Positions 7,362-17,400 of a stretch of DNA of 64,000 nucleotides are shown piece after piece (within the stretch, counting starts at the first letter, position 1; each line of letters opens with the position of its first letter). The translations under genes and the position numbers were made by a program. This DNA is from Actinomadura rupiterrae (GTDB lineage Bacteria; Actinomycetota; Actinomycetes; Streptosporangiales; Streptosporangiaceae), in contig NZ_JAMZEA010000003.1 of the NCBI RefSeq assembly GCF_024172125.1, forward strand, positions 1 to 64,000, written 5' to 3'. The notes beneath the pieces were generated by a model, which ran no database searches, was not told where the DNA came from, and saw nothing but the letters and a program-made list of their open reading frames with translations.

Positions 7362-9034
7362 CCGCCGACACCGGCGCGGCCGGGATCGTGCCGACTCGCG
7401 AAGTGCCGTCCACTACGCATTGGACGTCCCTTGACGCGCGGGGGCTCGGCCTGGAGGAGTCGCCTTCCTTAGACCGGGCCCGCCGCGCCCCCCATCCCCC
7501 GCGTGTTTCCACCGAAGGTGTGCTCGCCGCGCGCGTCCTGGACGCGTTGCTTCGCGAGGACTACGGAGGTCTCCGCTCGTACGCGCGCGATGGCCACCTC
7601 ACCCCGCCGGGGACCGCGCCTGTGAAACTGCGCGCGGACGGCTCAGCAGGCGGCCTCCACCCCGGTTTCCTCACGGACGCGGTCGTCGACGTCGAACAGG
7701 AACTCCGCCTAGCGGATGTCCTCGCGCTCGCCGAACGCGTCGCTCACCGCCAGGACGACGTGGCCGCGCTCGTGCGCGAGTGCCGAGAGGCGCTGACCGC
7801 GACGCTGCTCTGCGAAAGCGCCCGCCCAGAGGTCATGCGGCGGCTCGCCGATTCCGATCCGCTCGGGCCGGGGGTCTTCTACGAGACGCTCGCCGCGCAC
7901 GCCGAGCATCCGGTGTATCCGTGCTCGCGGGCGCGGTCCGGCCTCACCCCGACCGACCTGCGACGGCACGCGCCCGAGTTCGCGCCGGAGTTCCCGCTGC
8001 GCTGGGCGCGGGTGCCGCGCGGCGAGATCACCGCCGTGGGCGAGCTGCCCGGTTGGTGGCCCGATCCGGATCTGTTTCCGGTCCATCCGCTGGCGGTTCC
8101 GGACGTCCGGAAGCAGGCGGACGTGCTGCCCGAGGCGTTCCGTCCGGCGCGTCCGACGCTGTCGATGCGGACGCTCGCCGCCGACCCGCTCGTCCACGTG
8201 AAGGTGCCGCTGCCGACGAGCACGCTCGGCTTGCGGAACCGGCGGACGATCGTCCCGGGCACCCTCCCGGACGGCGCGCTCGCCGAACGGCTGCTCCGGA
8301 CCGTCCTGGACGAGGAGGACCGCCCCGTCCTGCTCGCGGACGAGCAGACATACGGACATGCCGGAACGCCGCTACTCGCCTACCTCGTCCGCCGCTTCCC
8401 GGCCGGAACGGAACGCGCGCACGTGGTGCCGGTCGCCGCGCTCACCGCGCCGCACCCGGACGGCGGGCTCGTCATCGAGCGCTGGAACGTCCGAAACCTT
8501 TTCGGCCAGTACCTCGACGCGCTCCTGGGCTGGAACGTCGCGCTGTTCGAGCGCGGTATCGCCCTGGAGGCGCACCAGCAGAACGTCGCGCTCGTCCTGG
8601 CTCCCGGCGAGCCGCTCCGCCTACTGCTGAAGGACAACGACGGGATGCTCGTGAACCCGGACGTCCTCGGCGCGCCCTGCCCGTTCGGGGACCACCGGAT
8701 GCGGACGCGCGACCGCGAGGCCCTCGCCCGCGTGTTCGTCACGATCACGCTGCACCTGTGCGCCGCCGCGCCCGCGTTCGCCCTCGCCGAGCACGGCCTG
8801 CTGCCGCGCGCGGAGGGCCTGGCGATGATCCGCGACCGGCTGGACGCGCTGCTCGTCCCGTCCGCCGGGCCGGAGGCCGCGTTCCTGCGCGCCCGCGTCC
8901 TGGACGCGCCCACCTTCCCCACCAAGGCGATGGTCACCGCCGGAACCCTGGTCGACAAGGCCCGCACCGGCGCCGCCGACATCAACAAGCATTACGGCCC
9001 CGACGGGCCCAACTACCTACGGAACCTTCCTTGA
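7358..9034 (+). CDS. IucA/IucC family NIS siderophore synthetase (divergent)
   Basis: A 558-aa NRPS-independent siderophore synthetase, which condenses a carboxylic acid with an amine or alcohol through an acyl-adenylate. Family regions are visible: a degenerate HP-x-YP-x-SRAR-SG block (usually HPxHPxxKxRxG), HPLAVP, HVKVPLPTSTLGLRNRR for nucleotide binding, the LEAHQQNVALVL active-site segment with LLLKDNDG, and a FhuF-like end (TKAMVTAGTLVDKAR). The lysine of the first motif is replaced (PCSRAR), which may indicate altered ATP or acid handling. GTG start overlaps the ATP-grasp stop by 4 nt, and its own stop overlaps the next start (TTGA). It lies in the iron-box operon. Confidence 0.88.
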   Translation: MTADTGAAGIVPTREVPSTTHWTSLDARGLGLEESPSLDRARRAPHPPRVSTEGVLAARVLDALLREDYGGLRSYARDGHLTPPGTAPVKLRADGSAGGLHPGFLTDAVVDVEQELRLADVLALAERVAHRQDDVAALVRECREALTATLLCESARPEVMRRLADSDPLGPGVFYETLAAHAEHPVYPCSRARSGLTPTDLRRHAPEFAPEFPLRWARVPRGEITAVGELPGWWPDPDLFPVHPLAVPDVRKQADVLPEAFRPARPTLSMRTLAADPLVHVKVPLPTSTLGLRNRRTIVPGTLPDGALAERLLRTVLDEEDRPVLLADEQTYGHAGTPLLAYLVRRFPAGTERAHVVPVAALTAPHPDGGLVIERWNVRNLFGQYLDALLGWNVALFERGIALEAHQQNVALVLAPGEPLRLLLKDNDGMLVNPDVLGAPCPFGDHRMRTRDREALARVFVTITLHLCAAAPAFALAEHGLLPRAEGLAMIRDRLDALLVPSAGPEAAFLRARVLDAPTFPTKAMVTAGTLVDKARTGAADINKHYGPDGPNYLRNLP

Positions 9035-10656
9035 CCGAAACCCACACCCACGCCCACACCGCCCCCGCCCCCGCAGCGCTGGCCGCCGCGGCCGACGGGA
9101 CGGCGACCGCGCTGCTGAACTGCCTGGTCCGCGAGGTCTGCGGCCCCGAGCGGCAGCTCTGGACGCGGGACGACCGCCTGGTCATGCGCCTCCCCCGCGT
9201 CGGCGTCCTGCTGCGGGCGCGCCTTGCCCGCAAGCCGCACGGGCCGTCCTTCCGGCTCGTCCCGCCGTTCGAGGAGCAGCGCGACGGCGCGTGGATCCCG
9301 GCGGGCCGGCCGCGCCTGACCTCGCTCATCGCCGGGGAGCTGGAGCTCTCCACCGGACGCGCCAACCCCGAGTTCACCACGCAGGTCGAGGACAGCCACC
9401 GGTCGCTCGAAGCGATCCTCGCGACCCGCGAAGCCCAGAAAGCCATGCCAACCGATGCGTTCATCGCATCCGAGCAGAGCCTTGTGTTCGGCCATCGCTT
9501 TCACCCGTCGCCGAAGGCTCGGCAAGGCGCGGTCGACGAGTGGCTGCGCTATGCGCCCGAAGCGGGAGCGAGGTTTCGGCCGCACTGGCTAGCAGTTCCG
9601 GATGCGCTCCTCGTCGAAGAAGGAGACCCGCGCGCGTTCGCGAGGCTTGAGCCGTTCAAAGCGCCCCCCGGACGGCGGTTGCTGCCCGCCCATCCCTGGC
9701 AGCTGTCCCTCCTGAAGGACGAACCGCTCCTCCAACGCGCCTTCGCCAGCGGCCTCGTCCGCGACCTGGGCCCAGGCCCGGCAGAAGCCTTCCCCACCTC
9801 ATCGGTCCGGACGGCGTACCTTCCGGATGCGGACGCGTTCCTGAAGTTCAGCCTGGACGTCCGGATCACCAACTGCGTCCGGAAGAACGCCTGGTACGAG
9901 CTGGCCGGCGCGGTCGAGCTGGACCGGCTCCTGCGTCCGGTATTCGAGGAAATCAACGCGACGCTGCTGGCCGAACCCGCGTACCGGTCGCTGGCGCTGG
10001 CCGACCGGCGCCTGCACGAAGGGCTGGGCGTGATCGTCCGGCAGGGGGTGAAGGGCCTGGAAGGGCGTCCGCTGGTAGCCGCTGCGCTGGCCATGCCTGA
10101 AAACCTCGCCGATCTACCGGCTGCGCACAGAAACCCGCTGGACTGGTGGGACGCCTACGTCTCGCACGTGGTACCGCCCGTTCTGCGCGCGTTCCTAGAG
10201 CACGGCGTCGTCCTGGAACCGCACCTACAGAACGTGCTCGTCTGCGTGGACGACGACGGGATGCCAGTCCAGGCGGCGTTCCGCGACCTGGAAGGAACCA
10301 AGCTCGTCGCCGGGCGCTGGGATCTGGCCCATCTCCCCGCGCGCGTGCGCGAGGCCGTCACCTATGACGCCGACCGGGGCTGGGACCGCGTCGTCTACTG
10401 CCTGCTCATCAACCACCTGACCGAAATCGCCGCCGCGCTGGCCGACCTGCGTCCCGGCTCGGATCTGGAACCGGAGCTGTGGCGGGCGGCGCGCGCGCAC
10501 TTCGCGGGCGACCATCCGCGGCTGCGCGCGCTGCGCGCCGGGGTCCCGGTTCCGGCGAAGGCGAACCTGCGGACGCGCTGGACCCGCTCCGCCGACCGCT
10601 CCGCCGGATATGTCCAGGTCGCCAACCCGCTGGGTGTGGAACAGCTCACATCCTGA
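9031..10656 (+). CDS. IucA/IucC family NIS siderophore synthetase
   Basis: The second NIS synthetase, 541 aa, with better preserved motifs than its neighbour: FGHRFHPSPKARQG, LLPAHPWQLS, PTSSVRTAYL followed by KFSLDVRITN, and the active-site segment LEPHLQNVLVCVDDDG with RDLEGTKLV. Two NIS enzymes plus an ATP-grasp ligase imply at least two or three sequential amide bonds in the product, but genes for building the amine or acid parts and for export or uptake are not in the window, so the siderophore is not identifiable. TTG start overlaps the previous stop (TTGA). An unusual His/Thr/Ala-rich N-terminus precedes the domain. Confidence 0.9.
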   Translation: MTETHTHAHTAPAPAALAAAADGTATALLNCLVREVCGPERQLWTRDDRLVMRLPRVGVLLRARLARKPHGPSFRLVPPFEEQRDGAWIPAGRPRLTSLIAGELELSTGRANPEFTTQVEDSHRSLEAILATREAQKAMPTDAFIASEQSLVFGHRFHPSPKARQGAVDEWLRYAPEAGARFRPHWLAVPDALLVEEGDPRAFARLEPFKAPPGRRLLPAHPWQLSLLKDEPLLQRAFASGLVRDLGPGPAEAFPTSSVRTAYLPDADAFLKFSLDVRITNCVRKNAWYELAGAVELDRLLRPVFEEINATLLAEPAYRSLALADRRLHEGLGVIVRQGVKGLEGRPLVAAALAMPENLADLPAAHRNPLDWWDAYVSHVVPPVLRAFLEHGVVLEPHLQNVLVCVDDDGMPVQAAFRDLEGTKLVAGRWDLAHLPARVREAVTYDADRGWDRVVYCLLINHLTEIAAALADLRPGSDLEPELWRAARAHFAGDHPRLRALRAGVPVPAKANLRTRWTRSADRSAGYVQVANPLGVEQLTS

Positions 10657-10754
10657 CCGCAGCCCTTCGCCGACCGCGGCCGTTCGACTACATATCTGAC
10701 GCATTGCCGGGTATGTCGTTGATCTCGGCACGTCCCCCCGTGAAGGAGAAGACC

Positions 10755-12347
10755 GTGGCGTTCGGGCTGGTGAGAGCGGTGGCGCGGGTTCCGCGGGCGG
10801 TCTGGGACGCGGGGGTGCTGCACCCGGTCCGTCCGGACCGGGCCCTCCGGATGCCGTTCCAGTTCGTCCGCTACGGCGCGACGCCCGGGACGGTCGAGGC
10901 GATGTCCGCGCTGCGCTTCCCCGACCGCACGGCCCTGCTGGACGACCGGGGATCGCTCACGCACGCCGAGCTCGAACGCCGCGTGGCGGTCCTCGCGACC
11001 GCCCTACGCAGCCGCGTCGAGGAGTCCGACCGCGTCGGCGTGCTGTGCCGGAACCACCGCGGCTTCGTGGAGGCCGTGCTCGCGGTGTCCCGCCTCGGCA
11101 ACGACGTCGTGCTGCTCAACACCGACTTCTCCGCGCCGCAGCTCGGCGAGGTCGCCGCGCGCGAGGGTGTCGGCGTGCTCGTCCACGACCAGGAGTTCGA
11201 CGCCGTGGTGGACGAGTCCGGATACACCGGGCTCCGCGTCCACGCCTGGCGGGACGACCCGGACGGCAAGCACGTCTCCGTCGACGACCTGCTCGCCACG
11301 ACGATCGCCGAGCCGTTCAAGCCGTCCCGGACGAGCCGTGTCATCGTCATGACGTCCGGCACGACCGGCACGCCGAAGGGCGCGCGCCACGACCTCGGCG
11401 TCGGGATGCTGCTGCCCGCCGCGATCACGCACATGATGCGCGTCCCGCTGAGGTCGGGCGCGCCGATCGCGGTCGGCCCGCCGCTGTTCCACCTGCTCGG
11501 GATGGCGTACTGCTTCGCGGGCCTCGGCCTCGGCATGCCGCTGGTGCTCACCCGCCGCTTCGACGCCGCGCGGCTGCTCCGCCTGATGGACGAGCACGGA
11601 GCCGAGGCGCTGGTGGCCGTCCCGATCATGCTGGCCCGGCTCCTGGACGTCCCGGACGGCCCGCGCCCCGCGTCCCTCAAGGCGGTCGTCTGCGGCGGCG
11701 CGGCGCTCCAGCCGCACCTCGCGTCCCGCTTCATGGACGCCTTCGGGGACGTCCTGATCAACATCTACGGCGCGACCGAGACCGGCTGGGCGACCATCGC
11801 CACCCCCGCCGACCTCCGCGCCGCGCCCGGCACCGTCGGCAAGCCGTCCCTCGGCCTCACCATCAAGATCCTGGACGAGGACGGCGCCGAACTCCCGCAG
11901 GGCGAGATCGGCGAGATCTACACCGGCGGCGGCCTGCGCTTCACCGGCTACACCGGCGGCGGGACCAAGCAGGTCCGCGACGGCCTGACCGGCAGCGGCG
12001 ACCTCGGCCACTTCGACGCCGACGGCCGCCTCTTCGTGGACGGCCGCGCCGACGACATGATCGTCTCCGGCGGCGAGAACGTCTTCCCCGGCGAGGTCGA
12101 GGAGCTGCTCGGCGCGCACCCGGACGTCGCCGAGGTCACCGTCCGCGGCGTGGACGACGACGCGTTCGGCCAGCGTCTGGCCGCCTGGATCGTCCGCCGC
12201 GACGGCGCGTCCCTCACCGCCGACGCCGTCAAGGACCACGTCCGCGACCACCTGGCGCGCTACAAGGTCCCCCGCGACGTCCACTTCGTCGAGGACCTCC
12301 CCCGCACCAGTACAGGCAAGGTCAAATCCCGCGCCCTGACCCCTTGA
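10755..12347 (+). CDS. AMP-dependent acyl-CoA ligase (FadD-like)
   Basis: A 530-aa enzyme of the ANL superfamily that activates a carboxylic acid as acyl-AMP and normally transfers it to CoA. Motifs in order: P-loop VIVMTSGTTGTPKGAR, NIYGATETGW, GSGDLGHFDADGRLFVDGR with the hinge region DDMIVSGGENVFPGEVEE, and the C-terminal catalytic lysine in RTSTGKVKSRAL. Sequence style is closest to mycobacterial-type fatty acyl-CoA synthetases. GTG start has AAGGAG 6 nt upstream. A 98-bp gap and its own ribosome site separate it from the siderophore operon; it might supply an acyl tail, but it could equally be an independent lipid gene. Confidence 0.85.
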   Translation: MAFGLVRAVARVPRAVWDAGVLHPVRPDRALRMPFQFVRYGATPGTVEAMSALRFPDRTALLDDRGSLTHAELERRVAVLATALRSRVEESDRVGVLCRNHRGFVEAVLAVSRLGNDVVLLNTDFSAPQLGEVAAREGVGVLVHDQEFDAVVDESGYTGLRVHAWRDDPDGKHVSVDDLLATTIAEPFKPSRTSRVIVMTSGTTGTPKGARHDLGVGMLLPAAITHMMRVPLRSGAPIAVGPPLFHLLGMAYCFAGLGLGMPLVLTRRFDAARLLRLMDEHGAEALVAVPIMLARLLDVPDGPRPASLKAVVCGGAALQPHLASRFMDAFGDVLINIYGATETGWATIATPADLRAAPGTVGKPSLGLTIKILDEDGAELPQGEIGEIYTGGGLRFTGYTGGGTKQVRDGLTGSGDLGHFDADGRLFVDGRADDMIVSGGENVFPGEVEELLGAHPDVAEVTVRGVDDDAFGQRLAAWIVRRDGASLTADAVKDHVRDHLARYKVPRDVHFVEDLPRTSTGKVKSRALTP

Positions 12348-12353
12348 CCCCGG

Positions 12354-12758
12354 TCACCACCCCCACACCAGCAAGCCCGCGGCGAGGAGTGCCGCACACG
12401 CTCCCCCGACCGCGAGCGGCACGATCTCCTCGTCCTTTCCGGCTATGGCCCGGTGCGGGCGCCGGGGGTTGTAGACGACGCGCAGGTACTCGCCGACGGG
12501 CAGCTCCTGAGCCCGCAGGGTGTGTTCGCCCCCGGCCCGGTCCGTATAACGGACGACCGAATAGCGGACGTCTCTCACCAGCCAGGTCGGCGGCCCGACC
12601 GTCACCCGTTCGGAGCGGCACTCGACGACCATGCCGACCGTGAGCCCACCACGCCGCAGCCAGCGCCGCCGCAGCAGCTCACACGCCAGCGCGATCAGCA
12701 TCGGCGCGGCGACCATGCTCACGAACAGCCCCGCCACCACCGCCACCGGATGCCGCAT
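12354..12758 (-). CDS. DUF3592-type small membrane protein
   Basis: A 134-aa protein with one hydrophobic helix at each end (about 5-27 and 112-132) and a soluble beta-rich middle. The middle carries the DUF3592-style features: RYTDRAGGEHTLR and a final VVYNPRRPHRA. The function of this family is unknown; it is predicted to lie in the cell membrane. Convergent with the acyl-CoA ligase, whose stop lies 6 bp away. Confidence 0.7.
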   Translation of the reverse strand: MRHPVAVVAGLFVSMVAAPMLIALACELLRRRWLRRGGLTVGMVVECRSERVTVGPPTWLVRDVRYSVVRYTDRAGGEHTLRAQELPVGEYLRVVYNPRRPHRAIAGKDEEIVPLAVGGACAALLAAGLLVWGW

Positions 12759-12826
12759 CGCGCCAACTCCGCCCGCCCGCTCCCCCCCATTCTGACCCCC
12801 GCGCGGACCTGTGCCCAGAGCGCGTC

Positions 12827-12861
12827 CCGGACGCTCCGGACGCTCCGGACGCTCCGGACGC
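12827..12861 (+). repeat. 9-bp tandem repeat
   Basis: Four head-to-tail copies of CCGGACGCT in the 247-bp gap between the DUF3592 gene and the next small gene. Nothing else is recognisable in the gap. Confidence 0.8.
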
Positions 12862-13005
12862 GACAGGCGAGCAACGCGACGGATGAGTGAAGTGGCGCCC
12901 AAGAGACGCGACATCTCCGATGCCGCAAGGCGGCCAGGCGGCAAGGGTGGCGCGCTCGGGCGGCGGTGGTGCCGGGGGCAGGCGTCGATGCCCTGACGAA
13001 GGCGG

Positions 13006-13326
13006 TCAGGCAGCGGCGTTCGTGCGGGCGGCCATGCAGATGCGGGCGAGGTCGTTCAGGGCGTCGGCGCGGCGCTCGTCCAGCGAGCGGCCGTCGTCGG
13101 CGTTCGACTCGGCGAGGGTGTCGATGACCAGCGAGAACACGGGCCACTCGGCCGGGCCGATGGCGCCGCGGAAGTCGACGCCGCCGTCCGCGAGGTCGTC
13201 GAGGTCGAGGTTGCGCGCGAAGGTGGCGAGCGCGGCCTCGGCCGCGACGATCCCGATCCGCATCGCGAGCGCGGCCGGTTCGCGCTCCAGGGGAAGAGCG
13301 GTGCTGGAACCCATGTTCGACAACAT
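13006..13326 (-). CDS. conserved hypothetical protein, ~106 aa
   Basis: A small soluble, Ala/Asp-rich protein not recognised as a known family. It is mostly helical by composition, with no signal peptide or transmembrane segment and an acidic middle (DLDDLADGGVDF). Two starts are possible: the ATG at 13326 or the ATG four codons later (MGSSTALPLE), the latter avoiding a short odd leader. It is flanked by non-coding repeats on its 3' side and lies in the same direction as the methyltransferase gene upstream, separated by about 100 bp. Confidence 0.55.
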   Translation of the reverse strand: MLSNMGSSTALPLEREPAALAMRIGIVAAEAALATFARNLDLDDLADGGVDFRGAIGPAEWPVFSLVIDTLAESNADDGRSLDERRADALNDLARICMAARTNAAA

Positions 13327-13427
13327 AGAACACCCGAGCGAAGATCGTCGAACGTTTGGTCGAAATAGCGGTCCGCTTCACCCTGCTATCGCCCGAAAGT
13401 GGCCCCGCGGCGTCCTCTCCGGCCAGT

Positions 13428-14228
13428 TCAGCCTGCCGTCGCCTGGAGGAAGGCGTGCGAGTGGGTGAAGTGCAGGGCGCCGTCCACCAGGACGGGACGC
13501 ATCCCGGTCGGCGCGCCGCCCGCCAGCTCGGCCTCCAGCTCCTTGCGGATCACCGCCGACAGCTCGTCCGACGTGCCGGTGAACGCCAGCCACGGGTCGA
13601 GCGGCCGGACGACCTCGAACCGGTCGGCGCGGCGCACCTCGGCTCCGGCGGCGGCGAGCATCGCGGCGATCTCGGCCTCGGTGCGCAGCGTCCCGTGCGA
13701 GGGGTCGCGCTGCCGCTCGATCCGGTCCGGGTCGCCCGCGAGCCCCTCGGGACGGACGAGGTCGGCGATCACGATCGCCGCGCCCGGCCGCGCGACGCGG
13801 GCCATCTCGCGGACCACGGCGTCCGGGTCGTCCACCTGGTGCAGGGAGAAGCGGGTGACGACGAGCGTGAACGAGCGGTCGAGGTAGGGCAGCGCGGTCG
13901 CGTCGCCCCTGGTGAACGTCATGTTGGTGACGCCCGAGGCGTCCGCCGCGCGCTTGCCCTCGGCGAGCATCGCGGGCGTGAGGTCGAGCGCGGTCGCGTG
14001 CCGGACGCGTCCGGCGACGGCCCGGGAGACCAGCGCCGTTCCGGCGGCGACCTCCAGCACGACGTCCTCGGGGTCGAGTTCGGGCTCCATGAACCGGACG
14101 AGCCGGCCGAGCTGCGCGGTGAACGCGGCGTTCCGCAGCGGGTCCTCGAAGCCCGCCGCCTGCCTCGTGAACTCGTGCACGATCGTCTCGCCGTGCGCCT
14201 CGCGCCGTTCCACAGGGGTCGCCGTCAC
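13428..14228 (-). CDS. class I SAM-dependent methyltransferase
   Basis: A 266-aa Rossmann-fold methyltransferase. Motif I is VLEVAAGTALVSRAV (about residues 58-72), motif II contains ALDLTPAMLAEG, motif III FTRGDATALPYLDRSF, and post-motif LHQVDDPDAVVREMARVARPG is typical of the UbiE/Methyltransf_11 type. Cytoplasmic, substrate unknown. GTG start. An array of 22-bp repeats lies between it and adnB, so it is not obviously co-transcribed with a neighbour. Confidence 0.82.
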   Translation of the reverse strand: MTATPVERREAHGETIVHEFTRQAAGFEDPLRNAAFTAQLGRLVRFMEPELDPEDVVLEVAAGTALVSRAVAGRVRHATALDLTPAMLAEGKRAADASGVTNMTFTRGDATALPYLDRSFTLVVTRFSLHQVDDPDAVVREMARVARPGAAIVIADLVRPEGLAGDPDRIERQRDPSHGTLRTEAEIAAMLAAAGAEVRRADRFEVVRPLDPWLAFTGTSDELSAVIRKELEAELAGGAPTGMRPVLVDGALHFTHSHAFLQATAG

Positions 14229-14325
14229 GCCAGCCTCCTCGGGGTTCCCCGGGATCTTCCCCGTTTCCCCTGTTCCTGAACAGGGCCGGACGCCCCCTTT
14301 GTCAGGCGACGCGGTCAGCGGCCCT

Positions 14326-14479
14326 GTCAGACGGCGGGCACCACGTCGTCAGACGGCGGGCACCACGTCGTCAGACGGCGAGCACCACGTCGTCAGACGG
14401 CGAGCACCACGTCGTCAGACGGCGGGCACCTGGTCGTCAGACGGCGGGCACCTGGTCGTCAGGCGGCGGGGACCTTGTC
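14326..14479 (-). repeat. seven 22-bp tandem units derived from the adnB 3' end
   Basis: Units begin at 14326, 14348, 14370, 14392, 14414, 14436 and 14458, exactly 22 bp apart. Read on the minus strand, the unit nearest the gene encodes the last residues of AdnB (K-V-P-A-A-stop), and each further copy repeats a close variant (Q-V-P-A-V-stop). Because 22 is not a multiple of three, successive stops fall in different frames. The array fills most of the 230-bp gap before the methyltransferase gene. Confidence 0.9.
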
Positions 14480-17400
14480 GAGGAGCGCGGCGAGGCCGGG
14501 GCCGTCGAGGAGGTCGGACGGGCGGATGGTGCGGTTCGCCTTCACGTAGTGGAAGGCGGCGCTGACCTGGTCGAGCGGGACGGCGGCGAGCTCGGCCCAG
14601 GCGACCCGGTAGGCGGCGAGCTGGACGGCGGCGGCCTCGGCGGCGGCGCCGGTCGGCGGGCGGCCGGTCTTCCAGTCGACGACCTCGTACCGGCCGTCGC
14701 CGTCGCGGAAGACGGCGTCCATCCGGCCCCGGACGAGCCGGTCCCCGATGATCGTCTCGAACGGCACCTCGACGTCCAGCGGCTCGCGGTTCGCCCATTC
14801 GGACTTCTCGAACATCTCCTGGAGGAGTTCGAGCTGCGCGTCGTCGGCCGCGTCGTCGTCGGCGGAGCCGGGCAGCTCGAACATGTCCATGAGGCGCTGC
14901 TGGCCCCAGCGCCCTTCCAGCCAGGCGTGGAACGCGGTGCCGCGGCGCGCGTACGGGGCGGGCTTGCGCGGCATCGGCCGGCGGATCTGCCGGGCCAGCG
15001 CGCCCGGGTCGCTCGCGAGCGTGACCAGGGACGACACGGTCAGGTTCGCGGGCAGCTCGACCAGCAGCCCGTCGCCCGAGCGGCCCCGGTCGCGCTCGGC
15101 GAGCAGCAGCTCGACGTCGCGCGCCCACGCGGTCATCCGGCCCCGGTCGTCGTCGGTCAGGCCGTCGGTGCCCGCCCACAGGCCGGTGTTGCCGTGCATC
15201 GCGTCCCGGACCATCCCGGCGGCCTCGACGATCGCCTCATAACGCGCGCGGGCGGACGAGTCGGCGTTGCGCAGGTCGCCGGGCGCGACCGGCCACTGCG
15301 CCTCCTCCTGCTCGGTGAGCAGCGGGTTCGCGTCGTCCTCGCCGGGCGGGTCGGTCCACACCGCGACGGTGCCCGCGCCCGCGACGCACACCTCGCGGAC
15401 CTCCTCCAGGTACGGGGACGGCCCGATCGCGCGGCTCGACGACCCCCACCAGTAGCCCGTCGCGATCAGCAGCGCGGACGCGCGGGTCAGCGCGACGTAC
15501 GCGAGCCGCCGCTCCTCCAGCAGGTCGCGGCGGATGGACTGCTCGTCGAACCGGGCGAGGTCGTCCTTCTCCAGCCCGTTCAGTTTCGGCAGGTCGGCGT
15601 AGTCGCCGCGGAGCGGGAACGGCAGGACGCGCGGGTTGGCCGTCCAGCGCGTGGTGTTCTGCGGCGGGGACGGGAAGACCGACCCCTTCGCCGGGGACCC
15701 GTTCTTCTGCGGCACCGACGACAGCCCCGGCACGATCACGACCGGCCACTCCAGGCCCTTGGACGCGTGGACGGTCAGCAGCTTCACGCTGTTGGTCTCG
15801 CCGACGCGCCCCGCCTCCAGCCCGAACTCCTCGGACTCGGCGGCCTTCAGGTAGGCGAGGAACGCGCCGAGCGTCGGGTCCTCGGCGTCACCGGCGAAGT
15901 CGGCGGCGGCGCCGACGAAGGCGTCCAGGTCAGCGCGCGCGGTGACCGGGTCGAGGCCGGACCGCGCGGCGACCTCGATGTCCAGGCCGAGCGCGCGCTC
16001 GACCTCGGCCACCAGGTCGGGCAGCGGCAGTCCGACCTGCGAGCGCAGGTGCCGCAGCTCGTCGCGGAGGCGGCGGAGCCGTCCGAAACCCTCCGGCGAG
16101 TAGGCGGACGGGTCGCCGAGGTCGTCCAGGGCGTCGACCAGGCTGCCGGTCTCCTGGTTGAGCTCCGACACCAGCTGCCGCAGCGGGTCGTCCGGAACGG
16201 CCTCTTCGTCCCCGGTTTCGCCGGTGTCGGGCGGCGGCGCGTCCGCGGACGGTTCGGGCGGCGTGATGTCGCGGGACTGCTCGGTGGCCAGGGCGCGCGC
16301 CCGGCGACCGAGCGCGACCAGGTCGCGGGGGCCGAGGCGCCAGCGCGGCCCGGTCAGCAGGCGCGCGAGGGACGCTCCGGCGGTCGGGTCGTGCATCGCG
16401 CGCAGGGTCGCGACGACGTCCTGCACTTCAGGGACGGTCAGCAGGCCGCCGAGCCCGACCACCTCGACCGGCACGTCACGCAGCTCCAGGGCGCGCCTGA
16501 GCAGCGGGAACTGCGACCGCTTCCGGGTGAGGACGGCGATGTCTGACCACTTCAGCGGTTCGTCCCCGGCGGGGCCGCCGTCCGGCGCGTACTCGGTCGG
16601 GCCCATGAGCTGGACGATCCGCTCGGCGATCCGGTCGGCCTCGTCCTCGATGGTGGCGAACAGCGCGCATTCGACGCGGCCGCGCCCGTCGCGTCCCGCG
16701 CCGGGGATGAGGACGGGCACGTCCCGCGCGTCCTCGCGCAGCTCGGCCTGGACGCGCGCGGCGGCGAGCAGGATGCGCTCGCCGTTGCGGAAGCTGCGGC
16801 TGAGCTTGTTGATCGGCGCGGGCTCGGCCGGCGCGTTCCCCACCGCCGGGCGGCGCGGGAAGTCGCGCGCGAACCGCAGCAGGTTGCCCGCGCTCGCACC
16901 GCGCCAGCCGTAGATCGACTGGCACGGGTCGCCGACCGCGGTGACCGCGTGCCCGCCGCCGAACAACGAGGTCAGCAGGACGAGCTGGGCCTGGCTGGTG
17001 TCCTGGTACTCGTCGAGCAGGACGACCGAGAAGCGGGACCGCTCGATCATCCCGACCTCGGGGTGGTTGCGCGCGATCCGCGCGGCGAGCGCCATCTGGT
17101 CGCCGTGGTCGATGACCTCGCGCTCGCGCTTGGCCGCCTGGTACCGCTCGATCAGCGGCATCAGCTGCTCCCGCACCTCGTGCTTGGCGAGGATGTCGCG
17201 CTGCGGTTTCAGCGGTTTCTTCAGCGAGGCGAACATCGCGTCGAGCCGCTCGCCGATGCGGCGGACGTCATCGGGTGTTCTCAGGTGTTCCGACAGGTCG
17301 CCGCCGAGTTCCATGACGGCCTTGGTGACGGTGTCCGGCGACCATTCGATCTTGTCCATCGGGCCGGAGTAGGCGTCCACCACGCGGGAGCACAGCTGCC

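Noticed and set aside
6222..10656. Desferrioxamine (desABCD) cluster
   Set aside because: No lysine decarboxylase, N-monooxygenase or acyltransferase; two NIS synthetases and an ATP-grasp enzyme do not match it.
14326..14479. Array looking like CRISPR repeats
   Set aside because: Units are directly adjacent with no unique spacers, derive from the adnB end, and there are no cas genes; the RecB/Cas4-like nuclease at 53865 is far away and alone.
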